A DNA stretch of 28,581 nucleotides from UMGS946 sp048421225 (GTDB lineage: Bacteria > Bacillota > Clostridia > Christensenellales > CAG-138): the NCBI GenBank assembly GCA_048421225.1, contig DBFNRV010000042.1, forward strand, positions 1-28,581, in the 5' to 3' direction. Each line of letters begins with the position of its first letter. The stretch's first letter is position 1. Both the position numbers and the translations under genes were made by a program. Below the pieces are notes generated by a model. It was given only the letters and a program-made list of their open reading frames with translations. It was not told the origin of the DNA and searched no databases. Shown here in pieces: positions 15,900-23,957 of the stretch.

Positions 15900-15919
15900 A
15901 CATTTACATTTGTAAATGT
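15900..15919. promoter_or_regulatory. Palindromic operator, TACA-N2-TGTA type
   Basis: A perfect inverted repeat ACATTTACA / TGTAAATGT separated by TT. The core TTACA-TT-TGTAA has the form bound by BlaI/MecI/CopY-family repressors. Its right half contains the -35 of the mreB-like promoter. No such repressor gene is in the window, so the regulator is inferred only by site shape. Confidence 0.6.
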
Positions 15920-15938
15920 ACGTGATTTATTGTATTAT
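15910..15938 (+). promoter_or_regulatory. Predicted promoter of the mreB-like gene
   Basis: TTGTAA (15910-15915), 17 bases, TATTAT (15933-15938). The start would be near 15945, with a leader of about 38 nt containing AAGGA ahead of the ATG. The -35 lies inside the palindrome at 15900-15919. Confidence 0.55.
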
Positions 15939-15982
15939 CATGACATATATACGCGCCTTGGGCGCTTTGGGAAGGAACACAG

Positions 15983-17029
15983 ATGGGTTTTTTAGAGTTT
16001 AACGATGTAGGAATCGATCTCGGCACCTCCAGCGTGCTTGTGTATGTGAGCAATAAGGGGATAGTGCTTAGAGAGCCGTCGGTCGTCGCTGTTGAAAAGA
16101 TAACTGGGCGCATCATGGCAATAGGCGAAGAGGCCAGGCGCATGCTTGGGCGAACTCCTGGAAACATAATAGCTATCCGGCCGCTTAGGGACGGTGTAAT
16201 TTCCAATTTTGACATCACGCAGCGGCTTTTGCAGCATTTTTTAAAAAAGGTAGTTGGAACGCGCATATTGTTCAAGCCCAAGGTGGTTGTATGTGTCCCT
16301 TCGGGAGTTACCCAGGTTGAAAAACGTTCTGTTATCGATGCGACGGAAAGCGCTGGAGCGCGGTACGCATATCTTATCGACGAGCCGATTGCCGCGGCGA
16401 TCGGAGCGGGAATAGATATATCCCAGCCCCGCGGCAACATGGTGCTGGATATCGGCGGCGGAACCACTGACGTGGCGGTAATTTCGCTGCGCGACGCCGT
16501 ATTGTCCGAATCCATCAAGATAGCCGGCGACAAGTTCAACGACTCAATAGTCCGATATATGCGCAAGAAGCATAACCTCCTTATCGGCGAACGGACGGCT
16601 GAGGAGATGAAGATAAGAATTGGGTCGGCCTATCCAAGAAAGGAACAGCTGTTTATAGACGTCAGGGGACGCAACCTCATATCAGGACTGCCTCAGGCAA
16701 TAGTGGTTGGTTCCAACGAGATGATAGACGCGCTTGAAGAACCGCTTCAGTCGATACTTGAAAGCGTACGAAGCATTTTTGAAAAGACCCCGCCCGAGCT
16801 CGCAAGCGACATCGCTGAAAACGGCATATGCCTTACAGGCGGCGGCGCGCTGCTGTACGGAATGGATAAGTTCATTGCCGAGCATACGAAGGTTCCATGT
16901 TATGTGGCTGAGGATCCAATATCCTGCGTTGCGATAGGCACAGGCAAGGTTTTGGAAAACCTTGAGGACTTCTCAATAGGCACCAGCGCGGTTTATGATT
17001 ATCGGAGAGGCGATTTCTTTGAAGGATAA
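15983..17029 (+). CDS. MreB/Mbl-family rod-shape actin
   Basis: A 348-aa bacterial actin that polymerises under the membrane and guides lateral wall synthesis. The nucleotide-binding motifs are clear: phosphate 1 GIDLGTSS (10-17, Asp12), phosphate 2 DIGGGTTDVAV (156-166), the connecting LIDEPIAAAIG (131-141), and the adenosine motif GICLTGGGALL near 285. Length is normal. It stands alone without mreC or mreD, as Mbl and MreBH do in Bacillus, so I do not choose between mreB and mbl. The start has AAGGA about eight bases upstream. The promoter overlaps a perfect palindrome, suggesting repressor control. The next gene, beyond an IS relic, is a convergent class A PBP. Confidence 0.95.
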   Translation: MGFLEFNDVGIDLGTSSVLVYVSNKGIVLREPSVVAVEKITGRIMAIGEEARRMLGRTPGNIIAIRPLRDGVISNFDITQRLLQHFLKKVVGTRILFKPKVVVCVPSGVTQVEKRSVIDATESAGARYAYLIDEPIAAAIGAGIDISQPRGNMVLDIGGGTTDVAVISLRDAVLSESIKIAGDKFNDSIVRYMRKKHNLLIGERTAEEMKIRIGSAYPRKEQLFIDVRGRNLISGLPQAIVVGSNEMIDALEEPLQSILESVRSIFEKTPPELASDIAENGICLTGGGALLYGMDKFIAEHTKVPCYVAEDPISCVAIGTGKVLENLEDFSIGTSAVYDYRRGDFFEG

Positions 17030-17145
17030 TGATAAGCCCTTATAATTGTGAAAAAGTCTAGGCATTTGAACTAGCCCCCAAGGGCGGACAGAGCAAGGGG
17101 GGTACTGCCGCAGGCAATAAGAATCAGATAAACTGACGCCGCAAA

Positions 17146-17400
17146 TCAAACGGCGCCAGTTTTGTTTTGAAGCCGTATGCGCTCATTATTGTAGGAAAAG
17201 ATGAATTTATCAATTAATTGACGATTTTGCTTACCGCGCTATGCGGGGTTGTGACGCCGCTTACATTCAGCTTTCAATATTTTAAATAAAGCTTTGCCCA
17301 TTGCGTTGCCATAGCAGTTTTCCCGTCCTGACATGGATGGCGTAACATCATATTCTCTTGTCAGGGTGAAATATGTTTGTGACGTATACTGAATCCCTTG
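17146..17400 (-). pseudogene. orfB (DDE transposase) C-terminal remnant
   Basis: Translates as QGIQYTSQTYFTLTREYDV, then TPSMSGRENCYGNAMGKALF, the familiar IS3-family block around the third catalytic residue, and after an in-frame TAG at 17239-17241 continues to YNNERIRLQNKTGAV and a stop. The catalytic Glu that follows NCYDNAxx in active elements is Lys here. The deletion, the stop and the lost catalytic residue make it dead. Confidence 0.85.
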
Positions 17401-17474
17401 GATCCTATTTAACTGTAACTCGGCGGCCTGCCTCGCCTTGCAGGCATTGCTTCTGGCTTCCTTTGCTTTGTGTT

Positions 17475-17606
17475 TTATAGTCCAGCCAGCTTTTCGATTC
17501 GCTCGTATGTGTACCCCAACTCCTCTGCTATCATACGCTGCATGTATTCCTGCCCTCTTAGCTCCAACGCCTTAGGCAGTATTCCCTTCCAGCAATGCTT
17601 CCCCAT
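17475..17606 (-). pseudogene. orfA N-terminal remnant
   Basis: Forty-three codons from MGKHCWKG to EELGYTYERIEKLAGL, the N-terminal helix-turn-helix portion of IS3 OrfA, then a stop instead of the leucine-zipper part. The GGGGG ribosome binding site upstream lies in the arm of a short hairpin (17617-17629). Confidence 0.75.
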
Positions 17607-17717
17607 ACAATAACCCCCTGTCAGACAGGAGGCTTTTTTTCTCAATGTGCGTTCCTGGAGGCCCTGTCCAGATTCTGGTCCTTTTGGGTGGACCATCTAT
17701 ATATTTAGAATTTGTTT

Positions 17718-20177
17718 TTAAAATGGAAGGACAAACGCTTCCTCTCCAGGCGTGGGCTGGGATGGGTCCTCCGTTTCGCCTGAATCGTCCGTTGGGATGG
17801 GAATATCCGGAGTAGTATATCCGGGGTCATCTGTGGGTATGTCAACCGGCGGTACGAATGACTGGTTCATTTGTATGGTAACGGATTTTGACTTAATTCC
17901 CTCTACAGGCTTGCCGTCTATTACTATTTCAGGATGCACCGGCACTATATAATAGGTGTATCTCATATCATGCTCAGCCGATGTGTCGGAATACGTTACC
18001 CTGTTAGTGCTTCCCGTCCACTCCCCTATCAACACCACGGAACCATAGTTATCCTGACGAAACAGCCTGTATACGATATGGCTCTTTGAAGGAGTAAAGC
18101 TTATGCGCGGCATACCGTTGGCCAACTCACCCTTGATATCGTCAGGCGGTGCGGGAAGGGACCAGTATTCACTGCGTATGTCCGGCTCCGTTCCCTCCGC
18201 GAAAACCTCTTTTACAACCATGTTTGACGGCGTAAGCGCCGTAGCCAGCACCGCCGCGTGACTGTTTGCCAGGGTGTACCCGTCCAGCCGGTATTCTTTA
18301 ACGCCTTGTGGCATTGCAAAATCAATTTCGCTCCCATCTGGGTATAGATACTTGAACAGCTCATAAAGTATCATTGCCGGATACGAGCCTCCCGTAGCGT
18401 CCGAGGGGAGTTTTTTTCCGTCTTCCTCCTTATCGTACCCAATCCATACGGCGGCTGTATATTCTGGATTATAGGCTGCCATCCACGCGTCGCGCGTGCT
18501 GCTGCTGTCGCCTACGGTTCCCGTTTTTCCGGCTATAGGCATTTCAAGCGACGACAGCCTGTGCCCCGTCCCCTCAAGCACCGCGCTCTTAAGCATGCTG
18601 GTGAGTATATAGGAATTTTCCTCGCTCATGACCCTAATCATTGCGGACTCGCGTTCGTAGAGCGTCTTTCCGGATGGATCGGTGATTTTTGTAATCAAAG
18701 CCGGAGCATCATAATACCCGCCCGACGCAAAGCAGGAATAGGCCCCCGCCAGCTGAAGCGGCGACACTCCATAGGTAAACCCCCCTAGCGCTAGCGCAAG
18801 GCCGCTGTCGGCCTCGTCAAACTCTATGCCAAGCCTTTGAGCAAATAGTTTTCCGCCGGAAACGCTTACATCCGACAGCACCTTTACCGCCGGCACATTA
18901 AGTGAACGCTTTACGGCCTCCCTCATTGTAACCCATCCATAATACTTGCCTCCGGCGTTGCCCGGCTCGTAGTCTCCAAAGCTTGTGGGCTCGTCCAGTA
19001 TCATCGTAGCAGCCGTATAGCCGTGATATTCGAGCGCCGGCGCATATGAGATTATAGGCTTTATTACGGACCCCGGCTGCCTTCGGATGTCTGTAGCGCG
19101 GTTAAAGCCGTGTGCAACGTCATATTCGCGTCCGCCCATTACGGCGGCAACCATACGCGTATTTACATCTACTATAACAACCGCCCCCTGCACATCTTCG
19201 GCAGGAAACAGCTCTTCGTTTTTCATAAGTTGAGCACAGTAATCCTGAAGCCCTGAATCCATAGCTGTGTAAACCTTATATCCGCCCGTAAGCAGAGTTT
19301 CGGTATTAACGTTAAGTATAGAACAGGCCTCTTCAATCGCCATATCGATGTAATAGTTTCTTACATTTCTGTTGGTCACTGTGCTGAGCGTAACAGGTTC
19401 TTCACGGTATTGTGCATACTCATCTTCCGATATATAGCCGTAGTCCCGCATCAAGGAGAGTATCAGGTTTCGCCTGTCTAACGACTTTTCCATATTGAGG
19501 TGGGGCGCGTAATTGGACGGCGATTTTAAGATGCCCGCCAGCATGGCCGCCTGCGCTACCGTAAGCTCGTCTGCGTGGACACCGAAGTATCCGCGCGCCG
19601 CCGCCTCCACGCCATAATAGCCTGCGCCAAAATAGACGTAGTTCAGATACATCTCCAATATCTCATCCTTTTTGAACTGTCTTTCCATCTTACATGCAAG
19701 TACAGCTTCCTCAAGCTTTCTTGCCACTGTCTTCTCCGGCTTTTCCTCTTCGTTAGTCAGATGGCTTAGTTTTATCAGCTGCTGGCTTATCGTTGACGCA
19801 CCCTGCTCCAGGCTGCCAACCTTTAAATCGTGCAGGGCGGCGCCAACGATTCTAACAAGATCAATCCCCCCATGCTCGTAAAACCTGGCGTCCTCCGCTG
19901 ATATAAAGGCGTAGCGGACATGCATGGGTATTTCGTCAATGCCTATCCACTGTCTATTTTCCTTACTATACAATAGGCTGGCCTCGCCCCCGTTCTTGTC
20001 ATAGATCATAAGCGACTTCTTTGAATCCAGTATGAGTTCCGGCTCAAAGTCATGCCACTCATCCATATTAAATACATCAACAGCAAAAAACACGAGGAAC
20101 GCAATCACAGCAAGGGTTATTCCGAGAATAACCCTTCGTATCACCCTCCACGTGTTTTTTTTCTTTTTCTTTTCCAT
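17718..20177 (-). CDS. Class A penicillin-binding protein (PBP1-type)
   Basis: An 819-aa bifunctional peptidoglycan synthase. In numbering from the frame's TTG at 20183: basic tail and transmembrane helix (about 14-36); GT51 glycosyltransferase with catalytic Glu97 in SAEDARFYEHGG and QGASTISQQL (127-136); transpeptidase with SxxK at Ser372-Lys375 (GSVIK), SxN at Ser427-Asn429 and KTG at 553-555; then a fibronectin-type-III-like region (about 685-765) and a Pro/Asp/Thr-rich tail. It polymerises and cross-links lipid II outside the membrane. The TTG lies directly against GGGGG, whereas the ATG at 20177 has proper spacing, so I use the ATG. An IS relic starts 22 bases after the stop and no other terminator is seen. 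Confidence 0.95.
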   Translation of the reverse strand: MEKKKKKNTWRVIRRVILGITLAVIAFLVFFAVDVFNMDEWHDFEPELILDSKKSLMIYDKNGGEASLLYSKENRQWIGIDEIPMHVRYAFISAEDARFYEHGGIDLVRIVGAALHDLKVGSLEQGASTISQQLIKLSHLTNEEEKPEKTVARKLEEAVLACKMERQFKKDEILEMYLNYVYFGAGYYGVEAAARGYFGVHADELTVAQAAMLAGILKSPSNYAPHLNMEKSLDRRNLILSLMRDYGYISEDEYAQYREEPVTLSTVTNRNVRNYYIDMAIEEACSILNVNTETLLTGGYKVYTAMDSGLQDYCAQLMKNEELFPAEDVQGAVVIVDVNTRMVAAVMGGREYDVAHGFNRATDIRRQPGSVIKPIISYAPALEYHGYTAATMILDEPTSFGDYEPGNAGGKYYGWVTMREAVKRSLNVPAVKVLSDVSVSGGKLFAQRLGIEFDEADSGLALALGGFTYGVSPLQLAGAYSCFASGGYYDAPALITKITDPSGKTLYERESAMIRVMSEENSYILTSMLKSAVLEGTGHRLSSLEMPIAGKTGTVGDSSSTRDAWMAAYNPEYTAAVWIGYDKEEDGKKLPSDATGGSYPAMILYELFKYLYPDGSEIDFAMPQGVKEYRLDGYTLANSHAAVLATALTPSNMVVKEVFAEGTEPDIRSEYWSLPAPPDDIKGELANGMPRISFTPSKSHIVYRLFRQDNYGSVVLIGEWTGSTNRVTYSDTSAEHDMRYTYYIVPVHPEIVIDGKPVEGIKSKSVTIQMNQSFVPPVDIPTDDPGYTTPDIPIPTDDSGETEDPSQPTPGEEAFVLPF

Positions 20178-20669
20178 AATCAACCCCCAAAGCTGTATAT
20201 CAAAAGGTAGCTATGCGTATATTTTTGCCAAATACCGGCCTGTTTATTAAAATGTTTATTTATAAATAAAATGCCGGCTTTTAGTTTCCCCTAGGGGACT
20301 GCCCGTGGTATAATGATGGAGGGCTTTTGAACCTTCACAGCATTCTTAGCGCAATATTCGCACAAGTCCCTATATAAGCATTATAAGCGGCTAGTAAAAT
20401 ACTTTTTTTGAAATTCTTAAATTTGGGCTTGTTAAACTCCCGAATTTAGACAATAATAGTATAGAGGTAATTTAACTTATAATCTGGAAAAGGGATGAGC
20501 GTTTTATTTATAATTGACAGCGCCTTATCAGCGTTAAGCGGACGCCCGCGATTTTCGCAACACCAGAATTATATTATTCTGATAGGTATAAATTACTCCA
20601 CCAGCAATGCCACATATAAGCCGTACGGCTGCGAATGGTAAGCTAATATGCTCAAAAACGAGAGGATAT
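20178..20669. other. Intergenic region between divergent PBP and glycosyltransferase genes
   Basis: Holds two palindromes. A 16-bp A/T palindrome (20255-20270) is nested between CCGGC (20235-20239) and GCCGG (20273-20277). A 12-bp perfect palindrome TCCCC-TA-GGGGA is at 20287-20298. A plus-strand TATAAT (20309-20314) follows the second palindrome by ten bases and has no -35. Another TATAAT is at 20478-20483. No coding sequence is convincing; the open frame from 20607 to 20669 is the upstream extension of the glycosyltransferase frame. The promoters for both genes must lie here, but I cannot place them firmly. Confidence 0.5.
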
Positions 20670-21716
20670 ATGGAATACTACGTTTTAATACCGGCCTATA
20701 AGCCCGACAACAGACTTGTTTCGTTAATAGAAGAATTGCAGGCGGCATCGTTAAAGGTGCTCGTAGTAGACGATGGAAGCGGCAAGGACTACTCGCAAAT
20801 ATTCAGCTCCGTAAGGTCGCTTGACGTAGAGGTGATCTCCTACCCTGATAACCGCGGCAAAGGCTCCGCGCTTAAAACCGGCCTTAAGCGCCTAAAGGAG
20901 ATGGGAAATGTCGCCGGAGTAGTGACGGCGGATGCGGACGGCCAGCACCTCCCAGCTGACATTCTGAAAGTAATGGACGCATTAAAGGCGGATGCGCAGG
21001 CCTTTGTTCTGGGCGTAAGGCGGTTTGCCGCAAAGCATGTTCCGCTGCGCTCCAAAATTGGAAACTGGATAACCAAGATAGCGTTCTATATGGTTTCAGG
21101 AATACACGTGTCCGATACCCAAACTGGGTTGAGGGGCATGCACTCCTCGCTTTTTGACCTGCTCATATCCCTGGATGGTGAAAGATATGAATACGAAATG
21201 GACATGCTCCTCAATCTAAAATCTTGGCCGGTACATGTGATCGAGATCCCAATAAGCACTGTATATATCGACGGGAATAAGGGTTCAAGTTTTAATTCCT
21301 TTAAGGATGCTTTCTGCATATTTAAAAGGCTTATAAAGTTCTCGGCGTCATCGCTTACTTCGGCCGCAGTGGATTATGCGGTATATTATGCGCTGTGCCT
21401 TGCGTTTCCGATAGTTCCCTTTATACCTTCCAATATAATTCAGCCCGCCGCCATTTGGCTGGTCTGCGCCCGTATAATCAGTTCGGCTCTGAACTATTCG
21501 ATAAACCGCTTCTTTGTATTTAAAAAGTCCAGCCGCGGCAGCCTCTGGAAGTTTGCGCTTTTGGCGGGCTGCGTCATGCTTGTAAGCGCGTTTGGAATAG
21601 ATATACTGGTTGGCGTGGGAGTTGGATACCTGCTGTCCAAGATTTTGGTCGACACTCCAATGTTCTTTGTAAACTACTATTTTCAGAATAAATTTATCTT
21701 TACAAAGAGCGCCTAG
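20670..21716 (+). CDS. GT2 polyprenyl-phosphate glycosyltransferase fused to GtrA
   Basis: A 348-aa fusion. Residues 1-225 are a family 2 glycosyltransferase of the dolichol-phosphate mannose synthase type: VLIPAYKPD at the N-terminus, VVDDGS (33-37), the DxD-like TADADGQH (86-93) and SDTQTGLRG (148-156). Residues about 228-345 hold four hydrophobic segments with the GtrA-family ending FVNYYFQNKFIF. Such proteins load a sugar onto undecaprenyl phosphate and help flip it for decorating wall polymers. The frame extends back to 20607, but the protein family starts at MEYYV, and AGAGG precedes the ATG at 20670. It sits alone; the sugar acceptor and the later transferase are not in the window. Confidence 0.93.
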   Translation: MEYYVLIPAYKPDNRLVSLIEELQAASLKVLVVDDGSGKDYSQIFSSVRSLDVEVISYPDNRGKGSALKTGLKRLKEMGNVAGVVTADADGQHLPADILKVMDALKADAQAFVLGVRRFAAKHVPLRSKIGNWITKIAFYMVSGIHVSDTQTGLRGMHSSLFDLLISLDGERYEYEMDMLLNLKSWPVHVIEIPISTVYIDGNKGSSFNSFKDAFCIFKRLIKFSASSLTSAAVDYAVYYALCLAFPIVPFIPSNIIQPAAIWLVCARIISSALNYSINRFFVFKKSSRGSLWKFALLAGCVMLVSAFGIDILVGVGVGYLLSKILVDTPMFFVNYYFQNKFIFTKSA

Positions 21717-21742
21717 GCCCGTTAGCACACATTATTCTTATT

Positions 21743-21796
21743 CGTCCCCTCCGGTAATTAGGGCGGCAAGAGATAGCGCTTAGCCCTGCGGGGACG
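21743..21796 (+). promoter_or_regulatory. Folded leader before the HicB/DinB-like gene
   Basis: CGTCCCC (21743-21749) pairs perfectly with GGGGACG (21790-21796). Inside, AGGGC (21760-21764) pairs with GCCCT (21783-21787). The stem ends 15 bases before the GGGGGG ribosome binding site. No U-tract follows, so it is not an intrinsic terminator. It could be a leader structure or a repressor site. Confidence 0.35.
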
Positions 21797-21825
21797 CTGG
21801 TTTGTTCTATAGGGGGGAAGACGAG

Positions 21826-22548
21826 ATGCCGGTTACCATTGATGCGGTAGTAGAATACAACGACCTTGGATTCCTTATGCAATCCGCAAACTTTATCGGC
21901 GCATATGCGCGCGGCGCAACAATAGGCGAGGCGCTTGACAAGTTTCCTCAGGAAATCGTCAGGTACGTAATGTGGCTTTCGGGAACTCGGCTTTCAACAA
22001 GCGAAAAGTATGAAATCAACATTGTGCAGGAAAAAAGGAGCGGTCTACAGATATGTGACGCCGATTCAGACATAATTTTTAATACGGAAAAGCCGCCGCT
22101 TAGCATTGACGAGTACGAAACGCTTAAGTCGCTTGCACTTAAATCCGCTGCTGATTTTGATCTTTTGTACAACTCAATACCCGATAGCCGGATAACCAAT
22201 AAGAAACAAAGAAGAACATTTTATGGAGACGTCCCCCGAACCGCTGAAGAAATGTATGTCCATACGAACAATGTTGCCAGCTATTATACGCGAGAAATAG
22301 GGGTTGTGCTTTCAAACACGCCCAACATTTTTGAAAACCGATTAAATGCCATGAAGAATATAGAGCAGGCGCCAAAATTTCTCGATAATAAACTCTTTGA
22401 CGGCAGTTACGAAGAACAATGGACCCTTAGAAAGGTGCTGCGCCGATTTATATGGCACGACCGGATTCATGCAAAAGCAATGTATACAATGGCGGCCTCA
22501 ATATGGGATGGTAATTGCATTGCCGATCCGTTTTATTTTGGCCTATAA
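21826..22548 (+). CDS. HicB-like domain fused to DinB-like metal-binding domain
   Basis: A 240-aa protein. The N-terminus (1-50: TIDAVVEYNDLGFLM, then GAYARGATIGEALDKFPQEI) resembles HicB antitoxin-like domains, which have a degraded RNase H fold. The C-terminal part (about 135-235) looks like a DinB/YfiT four-helix bundle with a likely metal triad His146, His211 and His215 (WHDRIHAKAMY). DinB-like proteins include thiol transferases and damage-induced proteins of mostly unknown chemistry. No toxin (HicA) gene is adjacent, so an antitoxin role is unlikely. The frame is open from a TTG at 21802, but GGGGGG precedes the ATG at 21826, which I choose. Expression may be shaped by the folded leader upstream. 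Function unknown. Confidence 0.75.
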   Translation: MPVTIDAVVEYNDLGFLMQSANFIGAYARGATIGEALDKFPQEIVRYVMWLSGTRLSTSEKYEINIVQEKRSGLQICDADSDIIFNTEKPPLSIDEYETLKSLALKSAADFDLLYNSIPDSRITNKKQRRTFYGDVPRTAEEMYVHTNNVASYYTREIGVVLSNTPNIFENRLNAMKNIEQAPKFLDNKLFDGSYEEQWTLRKVLRRFIWHDRIHAKAMYTMAASIWDGNCIADPFYFGL

Positions 22549-22569
22549 GCATGATGCTAGTATCTACAA

Positions 22570-22608
22570 AACTGACGCCATCCTGTTGTGGATGGCGTCA
22601 GTTCTATT
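22570..22608. terminator. Terminator shared by ftsZ and the convergent gene
   Basis: A perfect 14-bp stem (22570-22583 with 22590-22603) with a 6-nt loop. Minus strand: followed by TTTTGTAG, eight bases after the ftsZ stop. Plus strand: followed by CTATTGTCTT, a weaker U-tract. Confidence 0.85.
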
Positions 22609-22611
22609 GTC

Positions 22612-23940
22612 TTAATCCTTTTTGCGTCTCAGGAAGCTGGGCATGTCCAGATTGGATCTGTCGTTTGGATTTCTCCCATCCCTGGGAAGATCCTGTCTGC
22701 GGAAGTACGGTTCTGTCTCATCATCCGTTGACGGGGACGGCTGATAATTGCGGCTGGGGCTAGGTTCATGCGACTGGTTATATGGGGCCTGTTGGGGCTG
22801 TTGCTGCGTCTCACGCCTGCGCTGCTCGTGCTGGCCCCTTGATGGGGATATATAGGGGTCCTGCAAGGCCTTGCCTGTCTTTTGCTGCCCCTGAGGCGCC
22901 TGCTGGCCTCCTGAAGCGGGCTGGTTAACGGACGTACCCCTTTTAGCGTGATCGTTCTCATCCTCAAGGGCTTCATCGTCCACGCCTTCAAAGCCCGTGG
23001 CTATTACAGTAATTCTTATGCTGTCGCCCATCTCGTCGTCAATTCCGGCTCCAACGATTATATTGGCCTCTGGATCAGCCGTTTCCCTGACGAGTTCGGC
23101 CGCCCGGCTGGTTTCGATAAGGCTCATGTCGTTGCTTCCCGTTATATTCACAATTACGCCTCTGGCTCCCCTAATAGTCGTCTCAAGAAGCGGGCTGTCC
23201 ACCGCCTGACGCGCGGCCTCTTCAGCTCTCTTGTCGCCAGACGCCGTTCCAATTCCCATATGGGCCATGCCCTTTTCTTTCATAATCGTTCGTACGTCCG
23301 CAAAGTCAAGGTTTATTAATGCTGGTATTGCGATTAAGTCGCTTATTCCCTGTACACCCTGTCTTAAGACGTCGTCAGCTACGCTGAACGCTTCAGTAAG
23401 CCGCGAGCTTCCAACGGTATCAATCAGCCTGTCGTTGGGTATCGTAATCAGGGTATCTACGGATTCCTTTAAATTCTTTATACCGATCAACGCGTTTCTC
23501 ATGCGGACCTTGCCCTCAAAGCCAAACGGCTTTGTAACTACGCCGATGGTCAATATCCCCATGCTCTTTGCGCACTCTGCAACTACCGGCGCGGCTCCCG
23601 TTCCGGTGCCGCCGCCCATTCCCGCGGTTATAAACACAAGATCGGCCCCTTCAAGCGCTGCCGCAATCTGCTCAACGCTTTCCTCCGCAGCCTTGCGTCC
23701 TATCTCCGGATCAGCTCCGGCGCCAAGACCCTTTGTAAGTTTTTCACCGATCTGTATCTTTTGGTTTGCGCGCGAAAGATACAGCGCCTGCTTGTCCGTG
23801 TTCAGCGCTATAAACTCAACTCCGGCAAGACCATACTGTATCATTCGGTTTACGGCATTATTGCCCGCGCCGCCTATTCCAACAACCTTTAGTTGTGCAA
23901 ACTGGCCTCCATCCATATCCAATTCCAAACCCAGCGCCAT
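22612..23940 (-). CDS. ftsZ: Cell division GTPase FtsZ
   Basis: A 442-aa tubulin homologue that forms the Z-ring. The GTPase core has VVGIGGAGNNAVNRMI (19-34), the tubulin signature GGGTGTGAAP (109-118) and the T7 region NLDFADVRTIM. After about residue 318 comes a long Gln/Pro/Arg-rich linker, and then the C-terminal conserved peptide DMPSFLRRKKD, the docking site for FtsA, SepF and other partners. The linker is longer than in Bacillus FtsZ (382 aa in total). AAAGGAGG lies seven bases before the ATG. It follows ftsA by 17 bases and ends at a strong terminator, closing the division cluster. Confidence 0.98.
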   Translation of the reverse strand: MALGLELDMDGGQFAQLKVVGIGGAGNNAVNRMIQYGLAGVEFIALNTDKQALYLSRANQKIQIGEKLTKGLGAGADPEIGRKAAEESVEQIAAALEGADLVFITAGMGGGTGTGAAPVVAECAKSMGILTIGVVTKPFGFEGKVRMRNALIGIKNLKESVDTLITIPNDRLIDTVGSSRLTEAFSVADDVLRQGVQGISDLIAIPALINLDFADVRTIMKEKGMAHMGIGTASGDKRAEEAARQAVDSPLLETTIRGARGVIVNITGSNDMSLIETSRAAELVRETADPEANIIVGAGIDDEMGDSIRITVIATGFEGVDDEALEDENDHAKRGTSVNQPASGGQQAPQGQQKTGKALQDPYISPSRGQHEQRRRETQQQPQQAPYNQSHEPSPSRNYQPSPSTDDETEPYFRRQDLPRDGRNPNDRSNLDMPSFLRRKKD

Positions 23941-23957
23941 AGTAGAACCTCCTTTGA

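Larger units (their letters stand above)
17067..17695 (-). mobile_element. IS3-family relic, copy 2 (internally deleted)
   Basis: The left end TGAACTAGCCCCCAAGGGC matches the left end of copy 1. The right end, read inward, is TGGTCCACCCAAAAGGACC. On the minus strand it keeps orfA's first 43 codons (17475-17606) and the last part of orfB's DDE domain (17146-17400), with orfA's end and most of orfB deleted between them. The shared blocks with copy 1 are clearly homologous (the CTGGCTTCCTTTGCT region, the GTGTACCCCAACTCCT region and the terminal CTGACGCCGCAA region), but the deletions differ. Length is 629 bp. No target duplication is visible. The right end lies 22 bases after the PBP stop. It occupies almost all of the 690-bp gap between the mreB-like gene and the PBP gene; no other gene is seen there. 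Confidence 0.85.
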
